From Urechidicola croceus (lineage in GTDB: Bacteria; Bacteroidota; Bacteroidia; Flavobacteriales; Flavobacteriaceae), in NCBI RefSeq assembly GCF_001761325.1, contig NZ_CP017478.1, forward strand, positions 1,633,501 to 1,697,500: 64,000 nt of DNA. The letters run 5' to 3'. Of the stretch, positions 45,202 through 54,920 are shown piece by piece (position 1 is the first letter of the stretch; each line of letters opens with the position of its first letter). Position numbers and translations under genes: made by a program. The notes beneath the pieces are model-generated. The model did no database searches and was not told the DNA's origin. It worked only from the letters and a program-made list of their open reading frames with translations.

Positions 45202-48200
45202 ATGAAAAAAATACTCTTATTAATAGTGGTATTAATTACTGTAAGTTGCTCTAAAGATACTAAAGTAAAAAAATCAAATTCTGACACTTTATTTTCTTTA
45301 ATTCCAAATTCTCAAACAAAAATTAATTTCAACAATATTGTTGAACAAGATTTAAATTTTAACTATATAGAATACCCATATGTTTTCATTGGTGGAGGAG
45401 TTGCTGTTGGCGATATAAACAATGATGGGCTTCAAGATATTTACTTTACTGCTAACCAAACTTCTAATAAATTATATATAAATAAAGGAAATTTTGAATT
45501 TGAAGATATAACACTTTCTTCAGGAGTAAGTGATGCTAATGGCTGGACTACAGGTACATCTATGATAGATATCAATAATGATGGATGGTTAGATATATAT
45601 GTATGTAAATCTGCTTCAATACAAGATGAAAATCTTCGTAAAAACAAATTATTCATTAATCAAAAAAATGGAACTTTTAAGGAAGAAGCCAAAAAATGGG
45701 GACTAGATCATAATGGTTTTTCCATACAGTCGTACTTCTTTGACTATGATAAAGATGGTGATCTTGATATGTATTTAGTAAATCATCGTGTAGATTTTAA
45801 CAATGCAAATAGAATAGAAAAAAAGAAAGAGTTTTTTCCTGAAATGTCTGATCATTTGTTTAGAAACGATGGAAATAAATTTACAAATGTTACTATACAA
45901 TCAAGAATAATTAATAAAGAATGGGGCTTAAGTGCATCTATCGGTGATTTCAATAATGATAATTGGCCTGATATTTATGTTGCCAATGACTATATAGGTC
46001 CTGACTTTCTTTATATAAATAATAAAAACGGAACATTTACAAATCAAATAAATAATCGGTTTAAGCATATTTCATACAATAGTATGGGATCCGATTATGC
46101 TGATATCAACAATGATTTATTGCCCGATCTTTTAACATTAGATATGTCATCAGAAGATCATCAGCGTAGTAAAGAAAATATGCCATCGATGAATACAAAA
46201 GGTTTTTGGAAAATGGTTGCATCGAATTACCACTATCCATATATGTCAAATACGCTACAATTAAATAATGGTAATGGTTCTTTTAGTGATATAGCCCAAT
46301 TGTCTGGTGTTTCAAAAACTGATTGGAGTTGGGCTCCACTTATTGTCGACTTTGATAATGATGGGTTTAAAGATATTTTTGTGTCAAATGGAATTGAGAG
46401 AGAATTAGGAAATCAAGATTATAAAAAAATAGTAAAGCAAAAACAAGAGGTTAATGGTGCAATGACTATTCAAGAAATAATGAATATTATGCCTTCTGAA
46501 AAATTGTCAAATTATGTATATAAAAACAATGGAAATTTAACTTTTGATAATGCTACCAAAAATTGGGGGTTGGACAAAAAAACAAACTCTATGGGAGTTG
46601 CTTATGCTGATTTTGACAATGATGGAGACCTAGACTTAGTTATGAATAATATGTCTGACATTGCTTCCGTTTATAAAAACAACTCTACGGGAAATTTCAT
46701 CAATATTAAGTTGATTGGAAATCAGAGAAACATCAACGCTATTGGCGCAAAAATAAAAGTATACTCTAATGAAAAAGAACAATATCAAGAATTATATACC
46801 TCTCGTGGGTACCAATCATCAGTTACAAATATCATAAATTTTGGTCTCGGAGATGAGGAAATGATTAATAGAATTGAAGTTATTTGGGAAGATAATTCTG
46901 TACTCGCAATGGAAAATGTAGAAGTAAACCAAACTATTACATTTAATAAAAAAGATTTTAAGTTTGATGGAGAAATAAAAAAGAAAATTCCCCAAAATTT
47001 TACAAGGGTAAACCCTATTAGTTTAGGAATAGAATATACACATCGCGAAAACAATTTCAATGATTTTTCTAGACAAGTACTACTACCTCAAAAACAATCT
47101 CAACAAGGCCCTACCCTTTCAGTAGCTGATGTGAATAATGATGGTTTGGATGATTTCTTTGTTGGTGGTGCATTAAATCAATTTGCTGAACTTTATGTTC
47201 AAAATAGGCAAGGGAAATTTGATAAAAAAAACCAACAACTATTTAAATTAGATGAAAAATATGAAGATAATGGTTCTCATTTTTTTGATGCCGATTCTGA
47301 TGGTGATTTAGATTTATATGTTACAAGTGGAGGATATGAGTTAGATGAAAATAGTACACTTTTACAAGATAGATTGTACTTAAATGATGGTTCAGGAAAT
47401 TTTTCAAAAAGTTCAGGATTACCTAAATTTTTAACCAGTACAAAAAGCGTAAAATCAATTGATTTCGATAATGATGGAGACAATGATTTAGTTATAGGAG
47501 GTCATGTGATTCCAGGAAAATATCCGTTAGCTCCGCAATCATATATCTTAAAAAATAATAAAGGGAGATTCACTAATGTTACAAATGAAGTTGCGCCAGA
47601 ATTATCAAAATTAGGAATTATTAATGATCTTGTTTTTTCTGATTATGACGGAGATAATGATTTAGATTTAATCGTAGTTGGTGAGTGGATGCCAATTACT
47701 TTTTTTAAAAATACCGATGGTAAGTTTTATAAGACCGATATTTCATCTTTTAAGAATACTGAAGGTTGGTGGAATACTATTAAAGAGGTCGATTTAGATA
47801 ACGATGGTGATAAAGATTACTTGATTGGAAATATTGGTGAAAACAATAAATTTCACCCATCAGTAGAAAAACCTCTACATATCTATGGAAACAATTTTGA
47901 TAATAATGACACCTATGATATGGTATTGAGCAAAGAATATAATGGAAATTTGGTTCCGGTCAGAGGTAAAGAATGCTCTACTGAGCAAAATGCATTTGTA
48001 AGTGAAAAAATTGAAACTTTTAAAGATTTTGCATCTTCTACTTTATCAGATATCTATGGTGAACAAGAATTACAAGCATCTTACCATAAAGAAGTATATC
48101 AATTTAGTTCTATGTATGCAGTAAATAATGGAAATGGAACATTTGAATTAAAAAGACTTCCAAGTGTTGCTCAATTAGGTCCAACAATGAACTTTGAATT

Positions 48201-48462
48201 AAAAGATATTAATAAAGATGGATATCAAGATGTGATTGGTGTTGGAAGTATTCATGAAGCTGAGGTTGAAACTGTAAGATATGATTCTAATGTGGGTTAT
48301 ATTTTATTAAGTGATTCACATGGAAATTTAAAATCCTATAAGGATATAAACTTCTATAATTCAGAAAATGCTAAAGGATTAAAAAAGATTATGATTAGTG
48401 GTAAGACTTACTTTTTTATTGCCAACAATAATTCCTCATTAACTATTTTCAAAGAAATATAA
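45202..48462 (+). CDS. FG-GAP/VCBS-repeat lipoprotein with ASPIC/UnbV domain (CRTAC1-like)
   Basis: I start it at the ATG at 45202, which gives a lipoprotein signal (MKKILLLIVVLITVSC, Cys16); a frame start at 45130 would bury it. The 1086-residue protein has many calcium-binding-like repeats DxNxDGxxD (GDINNDGLQDIYF, DINNDGWLDIYV, DFDNDGDLDLVM, DADSDGDLDLYVTSGG) of an integrin-like beta-propeller. An ASPIC/UnbV domain lies near residue 500-590 (NAIGAKIKVY...EEMINRIEVIWEDNS), and a second propeller follows. Such lipoproteins often accompany Sus-type loci; a ligand-binding surface role is inferred. Confidence 0.85.
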   Translation: MKKILLLIVVLITVSCSKDTKVKKSNSDTLFSLIPNSQTKINFNNIVEQDLNFNYIEYPYVFIGGGVAVGDINNDGLQDIYFTANQTSNKLYINKGNFEFEDITLSSGVSDANGWTTGTSMIDINNDGWLDIYVCKSASIQDENLRKNKLFINQKNGTFKEEAKKWGLDHNGFSIQSYFFDYDKDGDLDMYLVNHRVDFNNANRIEKKKEFFPEMSDHLFRNDGNKFTNVTIQSRIINKEWGLSASIGDFNNDNWPDIYVANDYIGPDFLYINNKNGTFTNQINNRFKHISYNSMGSDYADINNDLLPDLLTLDMSSEDHQRSKENMPSMNTKGFWKMVASNYHYPYMSNTLQLNNGNGSFSDIAQLSGVSKTDWSWAPLIVDFDNDGFKDIFVSNGIERELGNQDYKKIVKQKQEVNGAMTIQEIMNIMPSEKLSNYVYKNNGNLTFDNATKNWGLDKKTNSMGVAYADFDNDGDLDLVMNNMSDIASVYKNNSTGNFINIKLIGNQRNINAIGAKIKVYSNEKEQYQELYTSRGYQSSVTNIINFGLGDEEMINRIEVIWEDNSVLAMENVEVNQTITFNKKDFKFDGEIKKKIPQNFTRVNPISLGIEYTHRENNFNDFSRQVLLPQKQSQQGPTLSVADVNNDGLDDFFVGGALNQFAELYVQNRQGKFDKKNQQLFKLDEKYEDNGSHFFDADSDGDLDLYVTSGGYELDENSTLLQDRLYLNDGSGNFSKSSGLPKFLTSTKSVKSIDFDNDGDNDLVIGGHVIPGKYPLAPQSYILKNNKGRFTNVTNEVAPELSKLGIINDLVFSDYDGDNDLDLIVVGEWMPITFFKNTDGKFYKTDISSFKNTEGWWNTIKEVDLDNDGDKDYLIGNIGENNKFHPSVEKPLHIYGNNFDNNDTYDMVLSKEYNGNLVPVRGKECSTEQNAFVSEKIETFKDFASSTLSDIYGEQELQASYHKEVYQFSSMYAVNNGNGTFELKRLPSVAQLGPTMNFELKDINKDGYQDVIGVGSIHEAEVETVRYDSNVGYILLSDSHGNLKSYKDINFYNSENAKGLKKIMISGKTYFFIANNNSSLTIFKEI

Positions 48463-48468
48463 TACATA

Positions 48469-49044
48469 CTAATTACTAGTATCTATTGCTTTTGCAACAA
48501 TAGGATACATATTTTCAATCATTTTTTCTATTGAGTTATTTTTATCATATTTATAAAAACTTCCTAATACTAAATAATGGATTCCATCTAAATAATTATA
48601 GTAATTATATTTAGTTATACTACCATTTTTATAAGCATCATTTAAAGTTTCAAAATACTTAATTCGTTCACTTTTTCTAAAATCATTAATTATTGCATAA
48701 TAAATTGATAATGTTTCTTCTTCATTAAAATTATCAGAAGTTGGGTATGGAAATTTTTCTAAGTATTTTTCTACCCTATACATATTGCTAATAGCAAGAG
48801 AATCTTTTTTAGCTCTCATTGCATATATAGCTTTTCGATTAATTAAAATATTCTTTTCTAAATTGGTAATTTCATCTACAATTTGCTGGCTGTTATCATA
48901 AACTTTTTGTAAAGTTTCCTTTTGATCTTCAACAGTTGTGATATTACTAATTTCCGAATTAATTTGTGATTTATATACTTCTATTTTTTTATTACATGAA
49001 TAAATTAGAATCATAAAAATCATTGTTACTATACATTTTCTCAT
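48469..49044 (-). CDS. Hypothetical coiled-coil lipoprotein
   Basis: Not recognised. The protein has 191 residues with a lipobox at Cys17 (MILIYSCNKK). Residues 30-75 look like a helical coiled coil (TTVEDQKETLQKVYDNSQQ), and the rest is helical and Tyr/Asn-rich. It is convergent with the CRTAC1-like gene (6-bp gap) and lies downstream of the xylanase terminator, so it is its own transcription unit. No functional link to xylan use is visible. Confidence 0.65.
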   Translation of the reverse strand: MRKCIVTMIFMILIYSCNKKIEVYKSQINSEISNITTVEDQKETLQKVYDNSQQIVDEITNLEKNILINRKAIYAMRAKKDSLAISNMYRVEKYLEKFPYPTSDNFNEEETLSIYYAIINDFRKSERIKYFETLNDAYKNGSITKYNYYNYLDGIHYLVLGSFYKYDKNNSIEKMIENMYPIVAKAIDTSN

Positions 49045-49090
49045 AAACTAAATGAAATATAAATTGATGGTGAAGTTAAAAATTATTCAT

Positions 49091-49126
49091 AAAAAAATCC
49101 GCTAAAATCAATAGCGGATTTTTTTT
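49091..49126 (-). terminator. Terminator after the GH10 xylanase
   Basis: ATCCGCTA (49097-49104) pairs with TAGCGGAT (49112-49119), flanked by A and T tracts. It lies 14 bp beyond the xylanase stop on the minus strand. Confidence 0.9.
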
Positions 49127-49139
49127 ATAGTTAAAATAT

Positions 49140-50312
49140 TTATTCAACAGCTTCACCATTTAAACCTGCAACTAAACCTCTATGAGCAATTTTAGTATTA
49201 AATTCATTATCATATAATAATGGCCAATCATTACCTCCATCATACAACCAACTTTCACTATCTCTGAATCCCCAAATAGTTATTCCGTGTTGTTGTGCTT
49301 CAGGCACCAATTCAGTATAATAATATCCTGCTCTTTGATATTGATCTTCTTGTTCCTCTGCTCTTTCTTGAGTTAATTCAGTAACATCATCACCGTAATT
49401 AGCCTTAACATCCAATTCAGAAATATGAACCAATAATCCTGTTCCTGCAATTTGTTCTATTGATAATGGCAAATCATCTGTCGGCCAATTGTGGTTTAAA
49501 TGCATTTGCATTCCTATTCCATCGATTGGAACATTATTAGCTTGAAAATCAGAAACCATATTTATAATTGAATTTCTTTTTCCAGGTTCACCAGCTATGT
49601 TATAATCGTTATAAAACAATTTTACATCAGCATCAGCCTCTCTTGCCCAAGTAAATAATTTAGAAGCGTAATCATCTCCCATTTTTTCTCTAAACAAAGT
49701 TCCTCTTAAAACTGGACCATCCCAAATTTCATTCACAACATCCCAACTAGCTACGATTGAGTTTCCATTATCATCTTTTACTTCTGCAAAATGTGCGACA
49801 GTTTCTTTGATATAATTTTCTATTAATGTTTCAAATTCCTCATCAGTTCCATCAAAACTATTTAACCAACCAGGAATAGAACTATGCCAAACTAAGGCAT
49901 GCCCATGAACTCTCAATCCATTGGCTTTTGCATAATCAACTATTTCATCACCATCACTCCAGTTATAATCATCTGGCCCTACATACATGCTAGCCATTTT
50001 CATATCATTTTCGGCTGTTATACTATTGTATTCATTACCTAAAACTTCTCTAAATTCGTCTTGACTAGAATTAGATAATTTTGCCGCCGAAACTATATTT
50101 CCCATTGGAAAATTTACAATATCCTTTAAATATTCAGTTGCATTATATAACAACGGATCATCAGTAGTTTCACCACCTCCAGTTTCTCCTCCCGGATCTA
50201 CAGAATCTGTTGGTCCACCAACTATAATTCTACTAGTATCTGGTCCATCATCGTCTTCACAGCTAACCAATGCTGCAATTGCAAGTATTGCAATAATTTT
50301 ACGTACTTTCAT
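49140..50312 (-). CDS. GH10 endo-1,4-beta-xylanase, surface lipoprotein
   Basis: The 390-residue protein cuts the xylan backbone. It has a lipobox at Cys18 followed by EDDDGPD, the acidic signal that sends Bacteroidota lipoproteins to the cell surface, then a Gly/Glu/Thr linker (about 32-53). The GH10 barrel covers about 60-385. The acid/base is E195 in SWDVVNE and the nucleophile E299 in HISELDV; HGHALVWHSSIPGW is the conserved substrate-binding strand. It is downstream of uxuA by 160 bp on the same strand. That gap holds no gene and could carry a separate promoter. Confidence 0.95.
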   Translation of the reverse strand: MKVRKIIAILAIAALVSCEDDDGPDTSRIIVGGPTDSVDPGGETGGGETTDDPLLYNATEYLKDIVNFPMGNIVSAAKLSNSSQDEFREVLGNEYNSITAENDMKMASMYVGPDDYNWSDGDEIVDYAKANGLRVHGHALVWHSSIPGWLNSFDGTDEEFETLIENYIKETVAHFAEVKDDNGNSIVASWDVVNEIWDGPVLRGTLFREKMGDDYASKLFTWAREADADVKLFYNDYNIAGEPGKRNSIINMVSDFQANNVPIDGIGMQMHLNHNWPTDDLPLSIEQIAGTGLLVHISELDVKANYGDDVTELTQERAEEQEDQYQRAGYYYTELVPEAQQHGITIWGFRDSESWLYDGGNDWPLLYDNEFNTKIAHRGLVAGLNGEAVE

Positions 50313-50472
50313 AATTGTTAATTTGAATTTTGATTGTTTATTAAGTTAATTATTTAATTTATATAAATTCCTTATTTAAATTCACATATTTCTGTAAAGT
50401 TTTTCATCTTTACAATAAGTAAATAAAAAAAGGGTGTTGTTCCTTATTTTTTAAAGGTATAATCATATTAAG

Positions 50473-51642
50473 TTAATTAAACTTACAATACATTATTCCT
50501 AATTCTAATCCTGTAATCTCCGCCAATCCTTTTAATCTTCCAATCAATGAATAACCTGGATATAATTCTTTACCTTCAATTGAATGTAAAAAACCATGGT
50601 CTGGTCGCATCGGAATACTTTGTTTTCTATCTCTCATAATTGTGATTATTTTCTCAACAATTTTCTCCATTTTATTATCACCATATAAATGATCAGATTC
50701 TTTAAAATTTCCATCAACATCTTTAATTACATTTCTTAGATGTAAAAAATGAACTCTTGTTGATGTTTTATTAAGAATATTTAATAAATCATTACTTGGA
50801 TGTGCTCCTAATGAACCAGTACAATAGCACAATCCATTAGCATTAACAGGTACTTGATCTAAAATGAATTCCAAATCCTCTTGAGTACTAACAACACGTG
50901 GTAACCCAAGCACTGAATATGGTGGGTCATCTGGATGAATTGCTAATTTTAATCCTAATTCTTCTGCTACTGGAGCGACTTCTTTAAGAAAAAGAACAAG
51001 ATTTTCACGTAATGATGCATCATCAATATGTGAATATTCTTCTAATAGTGTTAAAATTTTTTGGGATGTAAAATTTTCTTTACTTCCAGGCAGTCCTAAT
51101 AGTACATTTTTAAATAGTTTTCTTTTTTCTTCTTTAGAAAGTTGTTTTCCATAAATTATAGCTTTATTAATTTGATCAGGCGTGTAACTTGCTTTTGCAT
51201 TTGGTCTTTTTAATAAAAACACATCAAAATATACAAATGCATCTTTATGGAAATAAAGTGATTGTGTACCATCAGTATTTTTATAATCATGATGTGTACG
51301 CACCCAATCTAAAATTGGCATAAAATTATATGTAATAATTTCAATTCCACATTTAGCCAAGTTATTTAAACTCACCTTATAATTTTCTATATACTCTAAA
51401 AATTTACCTGTGCGTTTTTTTATATCTTCATGTACTGGAAGGCTTTCAACAACTTTCCACTCTAATCCAGCCTCCGCAATAAGTTGCTTTCGCTCTTTTA
51501 TTGCTTCAATAGTCCAAACATCCCCAACTGGAATTTCATGTAATGCCGTAACAATACCAGTAACTCCACTTTGTTTAATGTTTACCAACGATGTTCTATC
51601 ATGTAGTCCATACCACCGCATGGTTTTCGTCATAAATATCAT
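50473..51642 (-). CDS. uxuA: Mannonate dehydratase
   Basis: UxuA dehydrates D-mannonate to 2-keto-3-deoxygluconate in glucuronate catabolism. The 389-residue protein has the typical opening (MRWYGLHDRTSLVNIKQSGVTGIVTALHEIPVGDVW), LAIHPDDPPYSVLGLPRVVST, CYCTGSLGAHPSNDL, VHFLHLRNV and MRPDHGF with metal-binding His, Cys and Asp residues. Start codons at 51642, 51633 and 51621 are all possible; the family sequence begins at or near MRWYG. It follows the SDR gene by 11 bp. Confidence 0.96.
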   Translation of the reverse strand: MIFMTKTMRWYGLHDRTSLVNIKQSGVTGIVTALHEIPVGDVWTIEAIKERKQLIAEAGLEWKVVESLPVHEDIKKRTGKFLEYIENYKVSLNNLAKCGIEIITYNFMPILDWVRTHHDYKNTDGTQSLYFHKDAFVYFDVFLLKRPNAKASYTPDQINKAIIYGKQLSKEEKRKLFKNVLLGLPGSKENFTSQKILTLLEEYSHIDDASLRENLVLFLKEVAPVAEELGLKLAIHPDDPPYSVLGLPRVVSTQEDLEFILDQVPVNANGLCYCTGSLGAHPSNDLLNILNKTSTRVHFLHLRNVIKDVDGNFKESDHLYGDNKMEKIVEKIITIMRDRKQSIPMRPDHGFLHSIEGKELYPGYSLIGRLKGLAEITGLELGIMYCKFN

Positions 51643-51653
51643 ATCACCTACAA

Positions 51654-52388
51654 TTAAAATCCTATACTATTACCTCCATCAACAGGCAATACCGTTCCTG
51701 TAACAAAATTAGATTCATTCAATGCATAAAAATATACAGCATCTGCAATATCCGAAGGTTCTCCCATAATTCCCATTGGAGTTCTAGAAAGTACTTTTTT
51801 CTTTCTTACTGGGTCAGAATTCAATGCTTTATCTGTCATTTTTGTTTTTATAAATCCTGGAGCTATACAATTAACTCTAACTCCATACTGAGCTAACTCT
51901 ACTGCCATAGCTCTAGTCATAGTTTCAATAGCACCTTTACTTGCCGAATATGCAATAACTCTTGGCAATCCATATTGTGAGGCCATTGAACTAATATTTA
52001 CAATACTCCCACTACCGTTAACTTTCATCACCTTAACTACTTCTCTACTCACTGCAAATACACTTAAAATATTTGTATGAATAATTCTTAAAAATTCTTC
52101 ATCAGTAACATCTGTAAAATCCTTTTTATGATTTATTCCTGCATTATTTACTAAAATATCAATGTTATCGCCACCTGAAATTTCTTGAATCATTGCAGGA
52201 ATTTTATCCAACTCATTTAAATCAAAAATTACAGGAATTGCGTTTGGTCCTATTTCGGCACATGCATTTTCTGTTCTGTCTTTTGTCCTACCAATTATAT
52301 ATGTCGTTATTCCGTTATCACACAACTTTTTGGCTGTTGCATAACCTAAACCTGAGTTTCCTCCAGTTACAATCGCTTTTTTACTCAT
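51654..52388 (-). CDS. SDR-family oxidoreductase, probable D-mannonate oxidoreductase
   Basis: A short-chain dehydrogenase of 244 residues from the ATG at 52388 (MSKKAIVTGGNSGLGYATAK); a longer frame to 52535 runs into the GH67 gene and is unlikely. It has the TGGNSGLG cofactor loop, NNAG, the catalytic Ser and YxxxK (AYSASKGAIE), and a C-terminal VLPVDGGNS. Between GH67 and uxuA, it most likely reduces fructuronate to mannonate, the UxuB step, as SDR-type enzymes do in some bacteria; E. coli UxuB is of a different family and is not seen here. Confidence 0.85.
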   Translation of the reverse strand: MSKKAIVTGGNSGLGYATAKKLCDNGITTYIIGRTKDRTENACAEIGPNAIPVIFDLNELDKIPAMIQEISGGDNIDILVNNAGINHKKDFTDVTDEEFLRIIHTNILSVFAVSREVVKVMKVNGSGSIVNISSMASQYGLPRVIAYSASKGAIETMTRAMAVELAQYGVRVNCIAPGFIKTKMTDKALNSDPVRKKKVLSRTPMGIMGEPSDIADAVYFYALNESNFVTGTVLPVDGGNSIGF

Positions 52389-52402
52389 CTTTTTATAATA
52401 AT

Positions 52403-54571
52403 TTATCTTCCAGGAGCAAATGGAAATTTCATCGCTTGAAACTCTTCCAAAGTTTTTGATGCTTTTTCTACTCCTTCTGGTAATTCTTTTTTTGAAAATT
52501 GTTGGAAATATAGCAAACAAGCATCTCTCCACCATTTAGCTTCTTTCAACTGAATATTTAATAACATTTGTACTTCTTTAAATCTTTGTTGATCGACTAA
52601 AGATTCCATACTATTCCATGTATTTATCATTGTTTCAACTTCATCGACACCCTGTTGATACTTTAGAGCCATTCCATCCCATAATGTCATTCCATTTTTT
52701 AATTTATGATTCCAAGAAACATGATGAAACCAAAGCAAATCCTTTTCAGGTGTAGTACTAATATTATTGTACATAGCGGCTACTTCTGGAGCATATTGTG
52801 CAATAGCATTACTTCCCGTTTTTGTTCTGTTAAATCCTATACCATTTTCATCTGCTTTGTGATAATATGTTGGATTCCATTCAGGACGTGGTAAATTACC
52901 TACCCAAGGTCCCGGCCCATAATGATGGCCAGTATCAAAAATATGATGTAATCCATAAGGATTCATATAATTTACAACAGTCTCACGAGAGTCATTCATC
53001 ATTTTTTTAATTTGTTCTACAAAATTATCATTGTTAGAAAATGTCATTCGAATCCACTCTTCTGCAATGTCTTTTGAATCTAAATGTGGATTCCATGCCA
53101 ATCGTCCAAAACCATACCAATTGGCTTGCAAAAAATGATGTCCTGTCCAGTTTCTATCATTGCCAATATTGGTAACTCCAGCAACTCCAGTAATTTTTTT
53201 ATTATGTAAACTACCATCAATCACTTTAGCTACTGTAGACCCTTTCCCTCGTCTATAAGTATCAGCTTCAAAAACTTCTTCATATAATTTTGGCAAATAC
53301 ACTAAGTGCGTGCTAAAACCTAAATATTCTTGAGTTATTTGAAACTCCATCATTAATGGAGTTTTTGGCATTGCTCCAAACATTGGATGAAACGGCTCTC
53401 TTGGCTGAAAATCAATCGCTCCATTTTTTACTTGAATTAATACATTATCTCTAAATTGTCCATCGTATGGAACAAACTCTGAATACGCTTGTTTTGCTCT
53501 ATCAGTCGGATCATGTTCTGAATATACAAATGCTCTCCACATTACTATTCCACCAAAAGGTGCAACAGCATCTGCCAACATATTGGCTCCATCTACATGA
53601 TTACGTCCATAATTTTGTGGTCCAGGCTGACCTTCAGAATTGGCTTTAACCAAATACCCACCAAAATCAGGAATTGATTTGTAAATTTCTGCAGTTTTTT
53701 CTCTCCACCATTGTTTAACTTCAGGATCTAAAGGATCAGCAGTTTTCAATCCACCAATTTCAATCGGTGCTGAAAAACGAGCCGTTAAATAAACTTTCAA
53801 ACCGTAAGGCCTAAAAACAGCTGCTAAGGCTTTTACTTTTTCTAAATATTGGGGTGTTAATATTAATGCATTTGCATTCACATTAGTCAATGCTGTGCCA
53901 TTGATTCCAATAGATGCATTTGCACGCGCATAATCTACATATCTACTATCAATATAGTCAGGAAGACGATGCCAATCCCACAATGAAAATCCTGCATAAC
54001 CTCGTTCTACAGTTCTATCAAGATTATCCCAATGATTTAACATTCGAACATCTACTTTAGGAGAATCAACAATGTTGATTCCTTTGATTGATTTGTGAGT
54101 TTGTAATTCTCTTAATAATCGAAAAACACCATATAAAACTCCTATATCTGTTTTTCCTGTAATTACGATATGATTTTTATTATCAACTTGAATTTGCTTA
54201 ATAACAAAACCATCTTTTTGAATCTGAGCACATTCCTTCTTTAATTGCGAAAGTATTTTTTTATCTAAATTTGATTCAGAACCGAAGTATAATAAATTAT
54301 TACCCGATTCATTTCCTAAATATAACTGCGTATCATTACCTAACATTTTAGATAGGCCTAACAGCAATTCTTTTTCAGCAACTTTAATAGTTTCAGAATC
54401 TCCTATTGGTTGAATTCCATTAATAAGCGTGTTATATTCAGATTGTAAATCTGTATTCTGAATATAATTATATTGAAGCCATAAATCATAGCCATCATTA
54501 GCATTAGCCTCTGCAGCAAAAACAAGCATACAAATTAAAAAACAACAATAAACCTTATGAAAAAATTTCAT
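52403..54571 (-). CDS. aguA: GH67 alpha-glucuronidase
   Basis: The 722-residue enzyme removes (4-O-methyl)glucuronate from the ends of xylo-oligosaccharides. It has a signal peptide ending near AEANA. GH67 landmarks: MLNHWDNLDRTVERGYAGFSLWDW, YLVKANSEGQPGPQ with the likely acid Glu, NGAIDFQPREPFHPMFG with the Asp, and PLMMEFQITQEYLG with the Glu of the base pair. Its length matches family members. It is the first gene of the operon GH67-SDR-uxuA and lies behind the operator at 54694-54707. Confidence 0.96.
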   Translation of the reverse strand: MKFFHKVYCCFLICMLVFAAEANANDGYDLWLQYNYIQNTDLQSEYNTLINGIQPIGDSETIKVAEKELLLGLSKMLGNDTQLYLGNESGNNLLYFGSESNLDKKILSQLKKECAQIQKDGFVIKQIQVDNKNHIVITGKTDIGVLYGVFRLLRELQTHKSIKGINIVDSPKVDVRMLNHWDNLDRTVERGYAGFSLWDWHRLPDYIDSRYVDYARANASIGINGTALTNVNANALILTPQYLEKVKALAAVFRPYGLKVYLTARFSAPIEIGGLKTADPLDPEVKQWWREKTAEIYKSIPDFGGYLVKANSEGQPGPQNYGRNHVDGANMLADAVAPFGGIVMWRAFVYSEHDPTDRAKQAYSEFVPYDGQFRDNVLIQVKNGAIDFQPREPFHPMFGAMPKTPLMMEFQITQEYLGFSTHLVYLPKLYEEVFEADTYRRGKGSTVAKVIDGSLHNKKITGVAGVTNIGNDRNWTGHHFLQANWYGFGRLAWNPHLDSKDIAEEWIRMTFSNNDNFVEQIKKMMNDSRETVVNYMNPYGLHHIFDTGHHYGPGPWVGNLPRPEWNPTYYHKADENGIGFNRTKTGSNAIAQYAPEVAAMYNNISTTPEKDLLWFHHVSWNHKLKNGMTLWDGMALKYQQGVDEVETMINTWNSMESLVDQQRFKEVQMLLNIQLKEAKWWRDACLLYFQQFSKKELPEGVEKASKTLEEFQAMKFPFAPGR

Positions 54572-54667
54572 TATACAAGTCTTCTATTTTAAGTTAATTT
54601 TAACCTCAAAAAGAGTAAAAAAAGTGTGAAATTCCTATTTTCACATAAGTTCAACTCTAATATATTG

Positions 54668-54698
54668 TAAAGTTAATAAATAATAACTAACTTCGCAA
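54668..54698 (-). promoter_or_regulatory. Candidate promoter of the GH67 operon
   Basis: On the minus strand TTG (54698-54696) within the operator is followed after 20 bases by TAACTTTA (54675-54668), one mismatch from TAnnTTTG. The predicted start is about 95 bp upstream of the GH67 ATG. Confidence 0.5.
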
Positions 54699-54707
54699 TC
54701 GGTTGCG
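54694..54707. promoter_or_regulatory. LacI-type operator C between the GH67 and uxaC operons
   Basis: CGCAATCGGTTGCG is a 14-bp palindrome with one mismatched pair next to the central CG. It shares CAATCGGTTGCGTA with operator B upstream of susC. It lies between divergent operons and overlaps the candidate -33 box of the GH67 operon. The LacI-type protein encoded at 62469-63503 is the obvious candidate to bind it. Confidence 0.72.
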
Positions 54708-54920
54708 TAAATGTAACACATTGAAAATTCAGATAAAAATTTTTATTTATTTTTTTTCTTTTCAGCAAAAAACAATTAACTATAACTAACTGACTTCTAG
54801 CCATGAAAAATATTCGATTTACTTACTATAGTTTTCATCTCAATAATCACTCACGACCATTTCCGTCTCTAAAGGGAAATATCAACACTCAATTTGTTAT
54901 TATTTAATAAATCATTTGAC
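54708..54920 (+). other. Leader region upstream of uxaC
   Basis: No clear TAnnTTTG box was found for the uxaC operon. A 34-codon frame (54803-54907, MKNIRFTYYSFHLNNHSRPF and onward) is present but has no recognisable features and may be chance. Nothing else was seen. Confidence 0.4.

Noticed and set aside
51654-52535. Longer version of the SDR gene starting at 52535
   Set aside because: The extra 49 residues lie inside the GH67 gene in another frame and have no SDR homology; the Rossmann motif begins right after the ATG at 52388.
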